From Cognatishimia sp. SS12 (lineage in GTDB: Bacteria; Pseudomonadota; Alphaproteobacteria; Rhodobacterales; Rhodobacteraceae): a stretch of 64,000 bases of DNA. Position numbers and translations under genes: made by a program. The notes under the pieces were generated by a model. It saw only the letters and a list, made by a program, of their open reading frames with translations. It did no database searches and was not told the DNA's origin. This document shows, piece by piece, positions 18,996 to 27,502 of the stretch. The stretch spans positions 124,001 through 188,000 of the forward strand of contig NZ_JAQNCZ010000005.1 of assembly GCF_028369055.1 (NCBI RefSeq), written 5' to 3'. How positions within the stretch are numbered: position 1 is the first letter of the stretch; each line of letters begins with the position of its first letter.

Positions 18996-20383
18996 CCCAG
19001 GGTTTCCTTCCAGCGGGCCACCTGCGCGCGCACTTGATCAGGGGCTGTACCGCCATAAGACACGCGCGAGGCAACAGAATTATGCACGCCCAGAACGCCA
19101 AAGACCTCTTCCGTGATCTCGGCATGCACTGATTTCATATCCTCTAGTGACAGATCGGGCAAATCACAGCCGCGAGATTCCGCCATGGCCACCAGCGTGC
19201 CGGTGACATGGTGCGCATCGCGGAACGGCATGTTCAGCGCGCGCACCAGCCAGTCAGCCAGATCAGTGGCGGTGGAAAAGCCGCTGCCTGCCGCCGCCTC
19301 AAGGCTGTCGCGGTTGGCGGACATATCTTTGACCATGCCTTCCATCGCGGCCAGCGCCAGCATCAGGCTGTCGGCGGCATCAAACGTCTGTTCTTTGTCT
19401 TCCTGCATGTCCTTGGAATAGGCCAGCGGCAGGCCTTTCATCACAATGGTCAGCGCGGTGTTCGCGCCAAAAATCCGCCCGATCTTGGCGCGGATCAACT
19501 CTGCCGCATCCGGGTTTTTCTTTTGCGGCATGATCGAGCTGCCGGTGGAGAAGCGATCAGACAGGGTTACAAAGCGGAACTGCGCAGAAGACCAAATCAC
19601 CAGCTCTTCGGACAGGCGGCTGAGGTGAATGGCGCAAATAGATGCGGCCGACAAAAAGTCGAGCGCAAAGTCGCGATCCGACACCGCATCAAGCGAATTG
19701 GCCGATGGCCGATCAAAGCCCAGCGCCTCGGCGGTCATGTGGCGATCAATCGGGAAAGAGGTGCCCGCCAGCGCCGCAGCGCCAAGGGGCGATTCGTTCA
19801 TACGTTTCCGCGCATCTTCAAAGCGGCTGCGATCCCGCGCCAGCATTTCGACATAGGCCATCATATGGTGGCCCCATGTGACCGGCTGGGCGGTCTGCAG
19901 ATGGGTAAAGCCCGGCATGACCCAATCAGCGCCCGCCTCGGCCTGGGCCAGCAGCGCGCGCATCAGCGCCTCAATGCCGCTGATGGCAGCATCAATCTGA
20001 TCACGTACCCAGAGTTTGAAATCGGTCGCCACCTGATCGTTGCGCGAACGCCCTGTGTGCAGACGGCCCGCCGGTTCGCCAATGATCTCTTTCAGCCGCG
20101 CCTCGACATTCATGTGGATGTCTTCAAGGGCTGCAGAAAAGTTGAACGATCCGCCCTCGATTTCTGACAAGACCGTGAGCAGCCCTTCCCTAATCGCCTC
20201 GGCATCCTTATCCGTAATAATGCCCGCCTTGGCCAACATGGCTGCGTGGGCCCGAGAGCCAGAGATATCCTGCGCCGCCATCCGTCGGTCGTACCCGATC
20301 GAAGCGTTGATCGCTTCCATGATCGCGTCCGGTCCGGCGGCAAAGCGGCCGCCCCACATCTGGTTTGAGGATTTGTCTGTCAT
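18992..20383 (-). CDS. argH: argininosuccinate lyase
   Basis: ArgH (463 aa) splits argininosuccinate into arginine and fumarate. The N-terminus [21 protein letters not shown] and the signature loop [15 protein letters not shown] (about residues 281-295) are diagnostic of the family. Full length. It leads an operon with the lipoprotein (4-base overlap) and lysA. Its start is only 21 bases from the divergent tlpA start, with an AAGGG ribosome site in the gap. Confidence 0.97.
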   Translation of the reverse strand: MTDKSSNQMWGGRFAAGPDAIMEAINASIGYDRRMAAQDISGSRAHAAMLAKAGIITDKDAEAIREGLLTVLSEIEGGSFNFSAALEDIHMNVEARLKEIIGEPAGRLHTGRSRNDQVATDFKLWVRDQIDAAISGIEALMRALLAQAEAGADWVMPGFTHLQTAQPVTWGHHMMAYVEMLARDRSRFEDARKRMNESPLGAAALAGTSFPIDRHMTAEALGFDRPSANSLDAVSDRDFALDFLSAASICAIHLSRLSEELVIWSSAQFRFVTLSDRFSTGSSIMPQKKNPDAAELIRAKIGRIFGANTALTIVMKGLPLAYSKDMQEDKEQTFDAADSLMLALAAMEGMVKDMSANRDSLEAAAGSGFSTATDLADWLVRALNMPFRDAHHVTGTLVAMAESRGCDLPDLSLEDMKSVHAEITEEVFGVLGVHNSVASRVSYGGTAPDQVRAQVARWKETLG

Positions 20384-20404
20384 GTCGTGCCCTTCGGAGG
20401 AACT

Positions 20405-20971
20405 ATGCGTCTGTTACGGTTTAGCGTGCTTTATATGGCCTTGGCGCTCAGCGCAAATGTTGCGTTCGCTGATATCAAAGCCGCAGAGGCCCTGCGCGAA
20501 GGGGACATGAAAAAACTGGTGTTCCACCCGGAGCCTGTCCCGATCTCAGCGCAGACCTTTGTGCACGAAGATGGCAGTGAGGCCACCTTGCAGGATTACG
20601 CGGGCAAATATGTGCTGCTGAATTTCTGGGCCACCTGGTGCGCGCCATGCCGCCATGAAATGCCGATGCTGTCGGCATTGCAGACCGAATTGGGCGGCGA
20701 GACGTTTGAAGTTGTCACCCTTGCCACCGGGCGCAACATGCCCCCTGCGATCAAGAAGTTTCTGGCCGAAATCAACGTTGACAACCTGCCGCGCCACCAG
20801 GACCCCAAGCAAAAAGTCGCCCGCGAGATGGCTGTATTTGGGCTGCCGACCACCGTGATTCTCAGCCCCGAAGGGCAGGAAATCGCACGTCTGCGCGGCG
20901 ATGCCGATTGGGCCAGCGACTCTGCCAAAGCGGTGCTGCGCGCGTTGATCGGCAAAGACGCCCCTTCCTAA
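20405..20971 (+). CDS. TlpA-like thiol:disulfide oxidoreductase
   Basis: An exported thioredoxin-fold protein (188 aa). The signal peptide covers about residues 1-22 (cleavage near NVAFA-D). The active site is WATWCAPC (C79, C82) and the cis-proline segment is FGLPTTVI. TlpA-type reductases keep periplasmic cysteines reduced, for example during cytochrome assembly. I chose ATG 20405 because GGAGG lies 4 bases upstream and it begins a good signal sequence. It diverges from argH with almost no intergenic space. Confidence 0.9.
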   Translation: MRLLRFSVLYMALALSANVAFADIKAAEALREGDMKKLVFHPEPVPISAQTFVHEDGSEATLQDYAGKYVLLNFWATWCAPCRHEMPMLSALQTELGGETFEVVTLATGRNMPPAIKKFLAEINVDNLPRHQDPKQKVAREMAVFGLPTTVILSPEGQEIARLRGDADWASDSAKAVLRALIGKDAPS

Positions 20972-21038
20972 ATACGCCTTAACCCGCCGTTTAGCTCTGC
21001 CGGGGCACACTGCCCGGGGTTCATATAAGGTAGGGCGC

Positions 21039-21887
21039 ATGGCACGTCGGGGAAATGCTGATCAGAAAAAGCGCGCGGAAAGGGCCCAGCGCAGCAATCC
21101 ATTGGAGTATGCGGTCGCCAAACGCGACAAAAGCACGCTTGATATGGTCAGTGATGCCATTGCCCACAAAGAGGTGATGCTGGCCTTTCAACCCATCGTG
21201 AAAGCCAACGACCCCACGAAGCCCGCGTTTTACGAAGGGCTGCTGCGGGTCTTGGATGAAACCGGGCGGATTATTCCGGCCAAGGATTTCATGTCCTCTG
21301 TCAGCGACACGGAAATTGGCCGCAAACTGGATTGTTTGGCGCTTGAGTTTGGTCTGCAAGAGCTGGAGCGCACATCAAACCTGCGGCTCTCGATCAATAT
21401 GTCCGCACGCTCGATCGGTTATCGGCGCTGGATGACGGTTCTGGACGCTGCCCTGCGCAAACGCCCGGATCTTGCCAACCGCCTGATCCTGGAAATTTCG
21501 GAACCGTCAGCAATGCAGGTGCCCGAACTTGTGATGGATTTTATGGATGAATTGCAATCCAAAGGCATTGCCTTTGCGCTGGATGACTATGCGTCGGATC
21601 TGACCTCTTTTCGGTATTTCAAAGAATTCTTCTTTGACATCCTCAAGATCGACGGCCAATTCACCCGCAATATCCAAACTGATCACGAAAATCAGGTTCT
21701 GGCGGGTGCCATGGCCTCTATTGCGCGCCAATTTGATATCTTCACTGTTGCAACCCGGGTGGAGACGATGGAGGATGCAAGCACCCTGGCCGATCTGGGG
21801 TTTGACTGTCTGCAAGGATTTGTTTTCGGCGCACCGACGGTTAATCCCCCGTGGGGAAAGAACAAAAATTCCAAAAACGCTGCATAA
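21039..21887 (+). CDS. EAL-domain protein (c-di-GMP phosphodiesterase-like)
   Basis: A stand-alone EAL protein (282 aa) with a basic N-terminal tail and no sensor domain. Catalytic-type residues are recognisable: E66 in EGLLR (the EAL motif), N120, E152, D182-D183, K203, E242 and Q259. Loop 6, usually DDFGTGYSSL, reads DDYASDLTSF, so the conserved glycines are missing. Phosphodiesterase activity is therefore uncertain and a c-di-GMP-binding or protein-interaction role is possible. It lies 126 bases before phaA on the same strand. No GGDEF gene is present in the window. Confidence 0.85.
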   Translation: MARRGNADQKKRAERAQRSNPLEYAVAKRDKSTLDMVSDAIAHKEVMLAFQPIVKANDPTKPAFYEGLLRVLDETGRIIPAKDFMSSVSDTEIGRKLDCLALEFGLQELERTSNLRLSINMSARSIGYRRWMTVLDAALRKRPDLANRLILEISEPSAMQVPELVMDFMDELQSKGIAFALDDYASDLTSFRYFKEFFFDILKIDGQFTRNIQTDHENQVLAGAMASIARQFDIFTVATRVETMEDASTLADLGFDCLQGFVFGAPTVNPPWGKNKNSKNAA

Positions 21888-21912
21888 TTTGTAATTTTAT
21901 TTGCTGAAATTC

Positions 21913-21929
21913 TTGCCGCAATGCGGCAA
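21913..21929. promoter_or_regulatory. 17-bp palindrome upstream of phaA
   Basis: TTGCCGCA-A-TGCGGCAA is a perfect 8-bp inverted repeat 84 bp before the phaA start. No T-tract follows, so it is unlikely to be a terminator for the EAL gene. PhaR of Paracoccus is known to bind TGC/GCA-rich dyads at pha genes, and each arm here holds TGC-N-GCA. A PhaR operator is plausible but unproven. Confidence 0.45.
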
Positions 21930-22013
21930 ATCCGCTAAGGACGCAAGTGGAAGAGGATTGAGGGGCCCCGTGTTGAAACGGCCGCCGCTTCACCACCTTA
22001 GAGGAATGAAATT

Positions 22014-23192
22014 ATGACGAACGTAGTTATTGCCTCCGCGGCACGTACAGGCGTAGGCAGCTTTAGCGGCTCATTTGCGAACACACCCGCCCATGATCTT
22101 GGCGCCGCCGTACTGGAAGCCATCGTGGAACGCGCCGGTATCGAAAAATCTGACGTGTCCGAAACCATTCTCGGCCAAGTTCTGACAGCAGGCCAGGGCC
22201 AGAATCCGGCCCGCCAGGCGCACATCAATGCCGGGCTGCCGCAAGAAAGCGCCGCGTGGAGCATCAACCAGGTCTGCGGGTCTGGCCTGCGGGCTGTTAC
22301 CCTTGGGGCGCAGCACATCATGCTGGGTGACGCCAAGGTCGTCGCCGCAGGTGGTCAGGAAAACATGACATTGTCCCCCCATGTCGCGCATCTGCGTGCT
22401 GGGCATAAAATGGGTGACGTGAAATTCATCGACTCGATGATCCGCGACGGCCTGTGGGATGCGTTCAACGGCTACCACATGGGTCAGACCGCCGAAAACG
22501 TTGCCAACAAATGGCAGATTTCGCGCGAACAGCAGGACGAATTCGCCCTGGCATCGCAACTGAAAGCCGAAGAAGCCCAGAAGGCCGGCAAATTTCAGGA
22601 CGAGATCGTGCCCTTCACCATCAAAACCCGCAAGGGCGATATCGTGATGGACAAGGATGAATACATCCGCCACGGCGCGACGATCGAAAGCATGCAGAAA
22701 CTGCGCCCGGCCTTTGTGCGCGACGGCGGGTCTGTGACTGCAGCGAATGCATCGGGCCTGAACGACGGTGCGGCAGCTGTTCTGCTGATGTCCGAAGAAG
22801 ATGCGCAAGCGCGTGGCATCACGCCAATGGCGCGTATTGCCTCCTATGCAACCGCGGGTCTGGATCCGGCGATCATGGGCGTGGGTCCAATTCACGCCTC
22901 GCGCAAGGCGCTGGACAAAGCGGGCTGGTCTGCCGCAGACCTTGATCTGGTTGAAGCCAACGAAGCCTTTGCCGCACAAGCCTGTGCCGTGAACAAGGAA
23001 ATGGGCTGGAACCCGGATATCGTCAACGTGAACGGTGGCGCGATTGCCATTGGCCACCCGATTGGGGCCTCTGGCTGCCGCGTGCTCAACACGCTGCTGT
23101 TTGAAATGCAACGCCGCGACGCCAAAAAAGGCCTCGCAACGCTGTGCATCGGTGGCGGCATGGGTGTGGCGCTGTGCGTCGAACGCCCCTGA
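22014..23192 (+). CDS. phaA: acetyl-CoA C-acetyltransferase (beta-ketothiolase)
   Basis: Biosynthetic thiolase (392 aa) condensing two acetyl-CoA to acetoacetyl-CoA. The nucleophilic cysteine is C88 ([11 protein letters not shown]). The catalytic His lies in [16 protein letters not shown] (about residue 348) and the second Cys in CIGGGMG (about 378). Together with phaB downstream it forms the entry to polyhydroxybutyrate synthesis. The synthase phaC is not in this window. A hairpin terminator follows, so phaB may also have its own promoter. Confidence 0.96.
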   Translation: MTNVVIASAARTGVGSFSGSFANTPAHDLGAAVLEAIVERAGIEKSDVSETILGQVLTAGQGQNPARQAHINAGLPQESAAWSINQVCGSGLRAVTLGAQHIMLGDAKVVAAGGQENMTLSPHVAHLRAGHKMGDVKFIDSMIRDGLWDAFNGYHMGQTAENVANKWQISREQQDEFALASQLKAEEAQKAGKFQDEIVPFTIKTRKGDIVMDKDEYIRHGATIESMQKLRPAFVRDGGSVTAANASGLNDGAAAVLLMSEEDAQARGITPMARIASYATAGLDPAIMGVGPIHASRKALDKAGWSAADLDLVEANEAFAAQACAVNKEMGWNPDIVNVNGGAIAIGHPIGASGCRVLNTLLFEMQRRDAKKGLATLCIGGGMGVALCVERP

Positions 23193-23219
23193 GTCTCTGC
23201 GCCTGAATGACATTGATTT

Positions 23220-23248
23220 TGGGCGCCCGGTCTTGGGTGCCCATTTTT
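23220..23248 (+). terminator. terminator between phaA and phaB
   Basis: A 9-bp stem TGGGCGCCC / GGGTGCCCA (one G-U pair) with loop GGTCTT is followed by TTTTTGTTTG. It lies 27 bases past the phaA stop and would uncouple phaA from phaB, at least partly. Confidence 0.8.
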
Positions 23249-23292
23249 GTTTGTGATCCATGCAGATATCGCGGCGTCGCGAAGTCATTTTC

Positions 23293-23321
23293 TTGCACAT
23301 CACAGAATCCGTTTGTAACTT
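23293..23321 (+). promoter_or_regulatory. possible phaB promoter
   Basis: TTGCAC (23293-23298) and TAACTT (23316-23321) are separated by 17 bases and lie 36 bases before the phaB start, after the phaA terminator. The -10 match is moderate. A short dyad TCGCG-GCGT-CGCGA (23269-23282) lies just upstream. Confidence 0.35.
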
Positions 23322-23357
23322 AATTTCTCAAAGACAAAGCCAAATTGGAGGAAGACC

Positions 23358-24083
23358 ATGGCCAAAGTAGCACTCGTCACCGGTGGATCGCGTGGCATCG
23401 GAGAGGCCATTTCCAAAGCCTTGAAAGCCGAAGGATACGACGTAGCCGCCACCTATGCGGGCAACGATGAAAAGGCCGCCGCCTTCACCGAGGCAACCGG
23501 CATCAAGACCTACAAATGGAACGTTGCTGACTATGAGGCCTCAAAGGCCGGCATCGCGCAGGTCGAAGCAGACCTTGGCCCGATTGACGTCGTCGTCGCC
23601 AATGCAGGCATCACCCGCGACGCGCCTTTCCACAAGATGAGCCCAGAACAGTGGAAAGAGGTTGTCGATACCAATCTGACTGGCGTCTTTAACACCGTGC
23701 ACCCTGTCTGGCCCGGCATGCGCGAGCGCAAATTTGGTCGCGTTATCGTCATTTCGTCGATCAACGGGCAAAAGGGCCAGTTCGGTCAAGTGAACTATGC
23801 CGCCACTAAGGCGGGTGACTTGGGCATCGTGAAATCGCTGGCCCAAGAAGGTGCCCGCGCTGGCATTACCGCCAACGCCATCTGCCCCGGCTACATCGGC
23901 ACCGAAATGGTCCGCGCCATCCCAGAGGCGGTATTGAACGAAAAGATCATCCCGCAGATTCCGGCAGGCCGCCTGGGTGAGCCCGAAGAAATCGCGCGTT
24001 GCGTGACTTTCCTGGCGTCTGACGACTCCGGCTTTATCAATGGCTCGACCATCTCGGCCAACGGCGCGCAATTCTTCGTATAA
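23358..24083 (+). CDS. phaB: acetoacetyl-CoA reductase
   Basis: NADPH-dependent short-chain dehydrogenase (241 aa) that reduces acetoacetyl-CoA to (R)-3-hydroxybutyryl-CoA. The cofactor motif TGGSRGIG is at residues 8-15, NAGIT follows near 82-86, and the catalytic set is S134, Y147, K151 (YAATK). A GGAGGAAG ribosome site lies just upstream. Pairing with phaA supports the PhaB assignment over FabG, to which it is closely related. Confidence 0.94.
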   Translation: MAKVALVTGGSRGIGEAISKALKAEGYDVAATYAGNDEKAAAFTEATGIKTYKWNVADYEASKAGIAQVEADLGPIDVVVANAGITRDAPFHKMSPEQWKEVVDTNLTGVFNTVHPVWPGMRERKFGRVIVISSINGQKGQFGQVNYAATKAGDLGIVKSLAQEGARAGITANAICPGYIGTEMVRAIPEAVLNEKIIPQIPAGRLGEPEEIARCVTFLASDDSGFINGSTISANGAQFFV

Positions 24084-24103
24084 GTTGCACCCATACAAAG
24101 TTT

Positions 24104-24131
24104 GGGCCAGTCTTCGGACTGGCCCTTTTTT
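24104..24131 (+). terminator. terminator after phaB
   Basis: A perfect 9-bp stem GGGCCAGTC / GACTGGCCC with a UUCG-type tetraloop (24113-24116) is followed by six T. It starts 20 bases after the phaB stop. This is one of the strongest terminators in the window. Confidence 0.95.
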
Positions 24132-24149
24132 ATTGCGCGAAAGCCTGTC

Positions 24150-25039
24150 ATGCCCCGCACCAAAGCAACTCTGATCGGTCTGACGGCCATTCTGATGTGG
24201 TCCTTTCTGGCGCTCTTCACCGTCGGCTCCGCCCCGGTCCCGCCCTTGCTGCTGAATACGTTCTGCTTTGCGATCAGCGGCGGTATCGGGCTGGTTTGGC
24301 TGCTCAGCACGGGCCAGCTCAGCCGGCTGCGACGCATCCCGCTATGGGTCTATGGCTTTGGCACCTTGGGGCTGTTCGGCTTTCACATTTTCTATTTCAC
24401 CGCTCTGCGGCTGGCCCCGGCTGCCGAAGCCGGGTTGATCGCCTATCTCTGGCCTTTGCTTATCGTGCTCTTTTCTGGCCTGTTGCCCGGCGAACACCTG
24501 CGGCAGGGCCATATCATTGGGGCCGGGATTGCGGCGCTCGGCGCTGCCTTGATCATCGGCGGCGGCGGGACCAATTTTCAACCGGCGGCGCTGCCGGGAT
24601 ATGGCGCGGCCTTGGCCTGCGCGCTGTTCTGGTCTGGTTATTCCGTCCTCTCGCGCCGTCTTGGCAATATTCCCACCGCCGCGGTGACAGTATTTTGCCT
24701 GATGACAGCGGCGCTCTCCTTTCCGCTGCATCTCGCGTTTGAGACGCCGGCCCTGCCTGAAACGCTTTGGGGTTGGGCCTCTGTGGCGCTTCTGGGGCCG
24801 GACCGGTGGGGCTTGCGTTTTTTGTCTGGGATATCGGCATGAAACACGGGGATATTCAGCTCTTGGGAACGGCGGCCTATGCCGCCCCGCTGCTGTCCAC
24901 ACTGATCCTTGTGATCAGCGGCATCGCTGCGCCCAGCGGTGCCCTCGTTCTGGCCGCCACCCTGATCAGCGCCGGGGCGCTCTTGGCGGCGCGGGCCGGA
25001 AAGTCTGCCGACAAGCCATCAAAAAACCCCGCTTCTTAG
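24150..25039 (+). pseudogene. EamA/DMT-family exporter with a frameshift
   Basis: A YddG-like drug/metabolite transporter read in two frames. From ATG 24150 the first frame gives about seven membrane helices up to WGWASVALLG (about 24797), then runs into unrelated residues and stops at 24842. The +1 frame continues the family sequence directly: GPVGLAFFVWDIGMKHGDIQLLG and on to 25039. One missing G in the run at 24794-24797 would restore ALLGAGPVGLAFF. It is either a recent disabling mutation or a base-calling error in a homopolymer. The intact protein would be about 296 aa with ten helices. Confidence 0.8.
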
Positions 25040-25052
25040 TAAGAAACGGGGT
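25021..25052 (-). terminator. terminator of the DUF465 gene
   Basis: On the minus strand ACCCCG-TTTCTTA / TAAGAAG-CGGGGT forms a long hairpin followed by six T (25026 to 25021). It overlaps the 3' end of the convergent EamA gene, including that gene's stop region. Confidence 0.75.
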
Positions 25053-25079
25053 GGTTCATCTTGGGCATCGCCCGCTGGG

Positions 25080-25244
25080 TTAGGCCGAGAGCCGCTCAAT
25101 CTGTTCTTTGATTTTCAGCTTCATCTTTTTCATCTCGGCGATCGAGATGTCATCGGACCCTGGGGCGCGTTGTTCTTCTTCGACTTTTCGTGAGAGGTTT
25201 TCATGTTTCCGTTTCAGTTCTTCCAAATGCGAGCTTACGCTCAT
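25080..25244 (-). CDS. DUF465 (YdcH-family) small protein
   Basis: A 54-aa, highly charged helical protein (MSVSSHLEELKRKHENLSRKV ... LKIKEQIERLSA), typical of the DUF465/YdcH family of unknown function. The likely start is ATG 25244, which has AGGAGG 8 bases upstream; the longer open frame before it has no homology-like content. The two halves look like an antiparallel coiled coil. It probably has its own promoter in the 179-base gap before it. Confidence 0.85.
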   Translation of the reverse strand: MSVSSHLEELKRKHENLSRKVEEEQRAPGSDDISIAEMKKMKLKIKEQIERLSA

Positions 25245-25423
25245 GGCAGTCCTCCTCTCATGGTTGGGTTTTACAAAATCAGTGCAGCACAAAAAATGCT
25301 TTGTGTCACGCTGCGGTTGCGAAGAAATCAGCCAAAAATTGAGCTGAATTGACCGCGCGCACAGGCGGCAGGCAAATGCACCCAAATTTCCCATATTTTT
25401 CAGGCAGAAGCGCAAATATTGCG

Positions 25424-26176
25424 CTAATCCGGCATCGGCAATGAACCGCCAAACCGCAAAATATTTCTGATTTGGGGGGTATAATCTTCGGCGTCGCTGG
25501 CGTGTTCATCCCCCTCATGCATCCGAATTGGCGCATGCAGACGCAGTTTTGCCCGCCCGGAATGCCGCGCGCGCAATATCAACAGCTGCGCATCGCGCCC
25601 GTGTCGCGGCTGCAAGGGCTGCACCTGAATGGACCCCATGGCGCTTGGCAGGGCAATCAGCAGATCGGCCAAACGTTCGGCCCGGTGAATAAAGGTCAGA
25701 AACCCTTTGGGCGCGACACGTTTGGCCGCCACCTGCAGCCAAACGGACAGCGGCGTGGCCTCTCCCATTGCGGTTTCGCGGCCGCTATCGGTTGCGGCAA
25801 ATCCCGCGGCGCGATCAAAATAGGGCGGGTTGGCAATCACGTGATCAAAAGTGCGCTGCTTCAGCGCCGCCGGCATCGCCGCAAGATCGCCCGTCACAAC
25901 CTCAAATTCTGCGCCATTGCGCCGCCCATTCGCGCGGGCCAATGCCGCGTATTCCGGTTGCAATTCCAGCCCGGTCAGCGATAGCCCGCCCACCCGCGCC
26001 TCAAGGCAGAGGGCGGCGGTTCCGACGCCTGTGCCCAGCTCCAAGACGGTTTGGCCAGGCACCGCTGGCACCGATGCCGCCAAAAGCACAGGATCAACCC
26101 CCGCCCGATATCCAACCGCTGGCTGGGTGATCTTGACACGCCCGCCGAGATAATCGTTTTCAGTGGTCTGCGTCAC
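25424..26176 (-). CDS. TrmN6-like N6-adenine tRNA methyltransferase
   Basis: A class I SAM-dependent methyltransferase (250 aa). The SAM-binding motif is LELGTGVG (45-52), an acidic motif-II region follows (LTGLELQPEYAALA), and the catalytic NPPY is at 116-119. The NPPY motif, size and N-terminal LGGRVKITQPAVGYRAGVDPVLLAAS match the YfiC/TrmN6 group that methylates A37 of tRNA1(Val). The start overlaps the DUF2007 gene stop by 4 bases. The substrate is inferred from family resemblance. Confidence 0.82.
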   Translation of the reverse strand: MTQTTENDYLGGRVKITQPAVGYRAGVDPVLLAASVPAVPGQTVLELGTGVGTAALCLEARVGGLSLTGLELQPEYAALARANGRRNGAEFEVVTGDLAAMPAALKQRTFDHVIANPPYFDRAAGFAATDSGRETAMGEATPLSVWLQVAAKRVAPKGFLTFIHRAERLADLLIALPSAMGSIQVQPLQPRHGRDAQLLILRARHSGRAKLRLHAPIRMHEGDEHASDAEDYTPQIRNILRFGGSLPMPD

Positions 26177-26391
26177 GGGCGCCCCAAGGGGATGTCATTG
26201 TCGCGCATCACAATTTCCGCCGCTGCAAGATGGTCTGAATGCACAAGGATGCGGCGCGGAAAAATCCCGATCCCACCTTCCAAAACGCTCATATTTACGT
26301 CCATTTCAAAGCAGTCTATACCCTCCCCTTGAAGGAGAGCCATCGCGAAGGCGACAATGGTCGGGTCCGTGGTGCGCAGAAGTTCTTTCAT
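26173..26391 (-). CDS. DUF2007 putative signal-transducing small protein
   Basis: A 72-aa protein with a ferredoxin-like, PII-resembling pattern (MKELLRTTDPTIVAFAMALLQGEGIDCFEMD ... ILVHSDHLAAAEIVMRDNDI). It matches DUF2007, whose function is unknown. It is the first gene of a two-gene unit with the TrmN6-like methyltransferase (4-base overlap). It diverges from ispB with about 55 bases between starts. Confidence 0.8.
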   Translation of the reverse strand: MKELLRTTDPTIVAFAMALLQGEGIDCFEMDVNMSVLEGGIGIFPRRILVHSDHLAAAEIVMRDNDIPLGRP

Positions 26392-26446
26392 ATTAGGGAT
26401 CTAAGGGCATGGGTCGGCGAATGTCGAGCCTTGTGACGGGAGTGTG

Positions 26447-27448
26447 ATGGGTCTGGACCACGCTGCAACAAAGCCGCACGAGGCGCTGAGCGCGCTTTTG
26501 CAAAACGAACTTCAAGCGGTGAACGCATTGATCACAGAGCGCATGGCAAGCAAACATGCGCCAAGGATTCCGGAAGTCACGGCGCATCTGGTGGGCGCGG
26601 GGGGCAAACGGTTGCGCCCGATGCTGACTCTGGCCGCTGCCAAGCTCTGCGGCTATGACGGCCCGTATCATCTGCATCTGGCCGCCACCGTTGAATTCAT
26701 CCACACAGCGACGCTGTTGCATGACGATGTGGTTGACGAAAGCGCGCAGCGCCGAGGGCGCCCCACCGCCAACCTGCTTTGGGACAATAAAAGTTCCGTG
26801 TTGGTCGGCGATTATCTCTTTTCGCGCTCGTTCCAATTGATGGTGGAAACCGGCAGCCTGCGGGTGCTGGATATTCTGGCCAACGCATCGGCCACGATCG
26901 CGGAAGGCGAGGTTTTGCAACTGACCGCCGCGCAGGATCTGCGCACGGACGAATCGATTTACCTTCAGGTCGTGCGCGGCAAGACCGCAGCGCTTTTCTC
27001 GGCGGCCACAGAAGTCGGCGGCGTGATCGCGGGTGCGGACGAGACGTTGGTAAAGGCCTTGTTTGACTATGGCGATGCGTTGGGGATCTCGTTCCAGATT
27101 GTGGATGATTTGCTTGATTACCAAGGTGATAGCAAAGCGACCGGAAAGAACGTCGGAGATGATTTTCGGGAGCGCAAGCTGACGCTGCCCGTGATCAAGG
27201 CGGTGGCCAAGGCGAATGCGGATGAACGCGCCTTTTGGCAGCGCACCATTGAAAAGGGCAAACAGGTCGATGGTGATCTGGAACATGCGCTGACACTTCT
27301 CAACACGCACGGCACATTGGCCGAAACCCGGCAGGATGCGCTGGCCTGGGCCGAAAAGGCCAAGACCGCCCTCGCCCCGCTGCCCGAGCATGAGATAAAG
27401 TCGCTGCTGATTGACCTGGCAGACTACGTTGTGGCGCGGGTCAGCTGA
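26447..27448 (+). CDS. ispB: all-trans-polyprenyl (octa/decaprenyl) diphosphate synthase
   Basis: Long-chain trans-prenyltransferase (333 aa) making the ubiquinone side chain. The first Asp-rich motif is DDVVDESAQRRG (93-104), the second DDLLDYQGD (about 220). GGKRLRPML (52-60) binds isopentenyl diphosphate. An in-frame GTG at 26444 could also start it; ATG 26447 is preferred and lies 6 bases past a GGGAG. Rhodobacterales usually make Q-10, so the product may be decaprenyl, but chain length cannot be read from the sequence. UbiA, its downstream partner, is at 60.7 kb. Confidence 0.93.
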   Translation: MGLDHAATKPHEALSALLQNELQAVNALITERMASKHAPRIPEVTAHLVGAGGKRLRPMLTLAAAKLCGYDGPYHLHLAATVEFIHTATLLHDDVVDESAQRRGRPTANLLWDNKSSVLVGDYLFSRSFQLMVETGSLRVLDILANASATIAEGEVLQLTAAQDLRTDESIYLQVVRGKTAALFSAATEVGGVIAGADETLVKALFDYGDALGISFQIVDDLLDYQGDSKATGKNVGDDFRERKLTLPVIKAVAKANADERAFWQRTIEKGKQVDGDLEHALTLLNTHGTLAETRQDALAWAEKAKTALAPLPEHEIKSLLIDLADYVVARVS

Positions 27449-27470
27449 GAGCGAAGCATAGGTTGGACAG

Positions 27471-27499
27471 AAAAGGGCACCCTCGGGTGCCCTTTTTTT
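27471..27499 (+). terminator. bidirectional terminator between ispB and ispE
   Basis: Stem GGGCACC / GGTGCCC (27475-27481 and 27486-27492) is flanked by AAAA on the left and seven T on the right. It can terminate ispB on the + strand and, with four T, ispE on the minus strand, which ends at 27503. Confidence 0.9.
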
Positions 27500-27502
27500 G
27501 GC

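Noticed and set aside
26444..26449. GTG at 26444 as ispB start
   Set aside because: It would add one residue only; the neighbouring ATG 26447 is the simpler choice.
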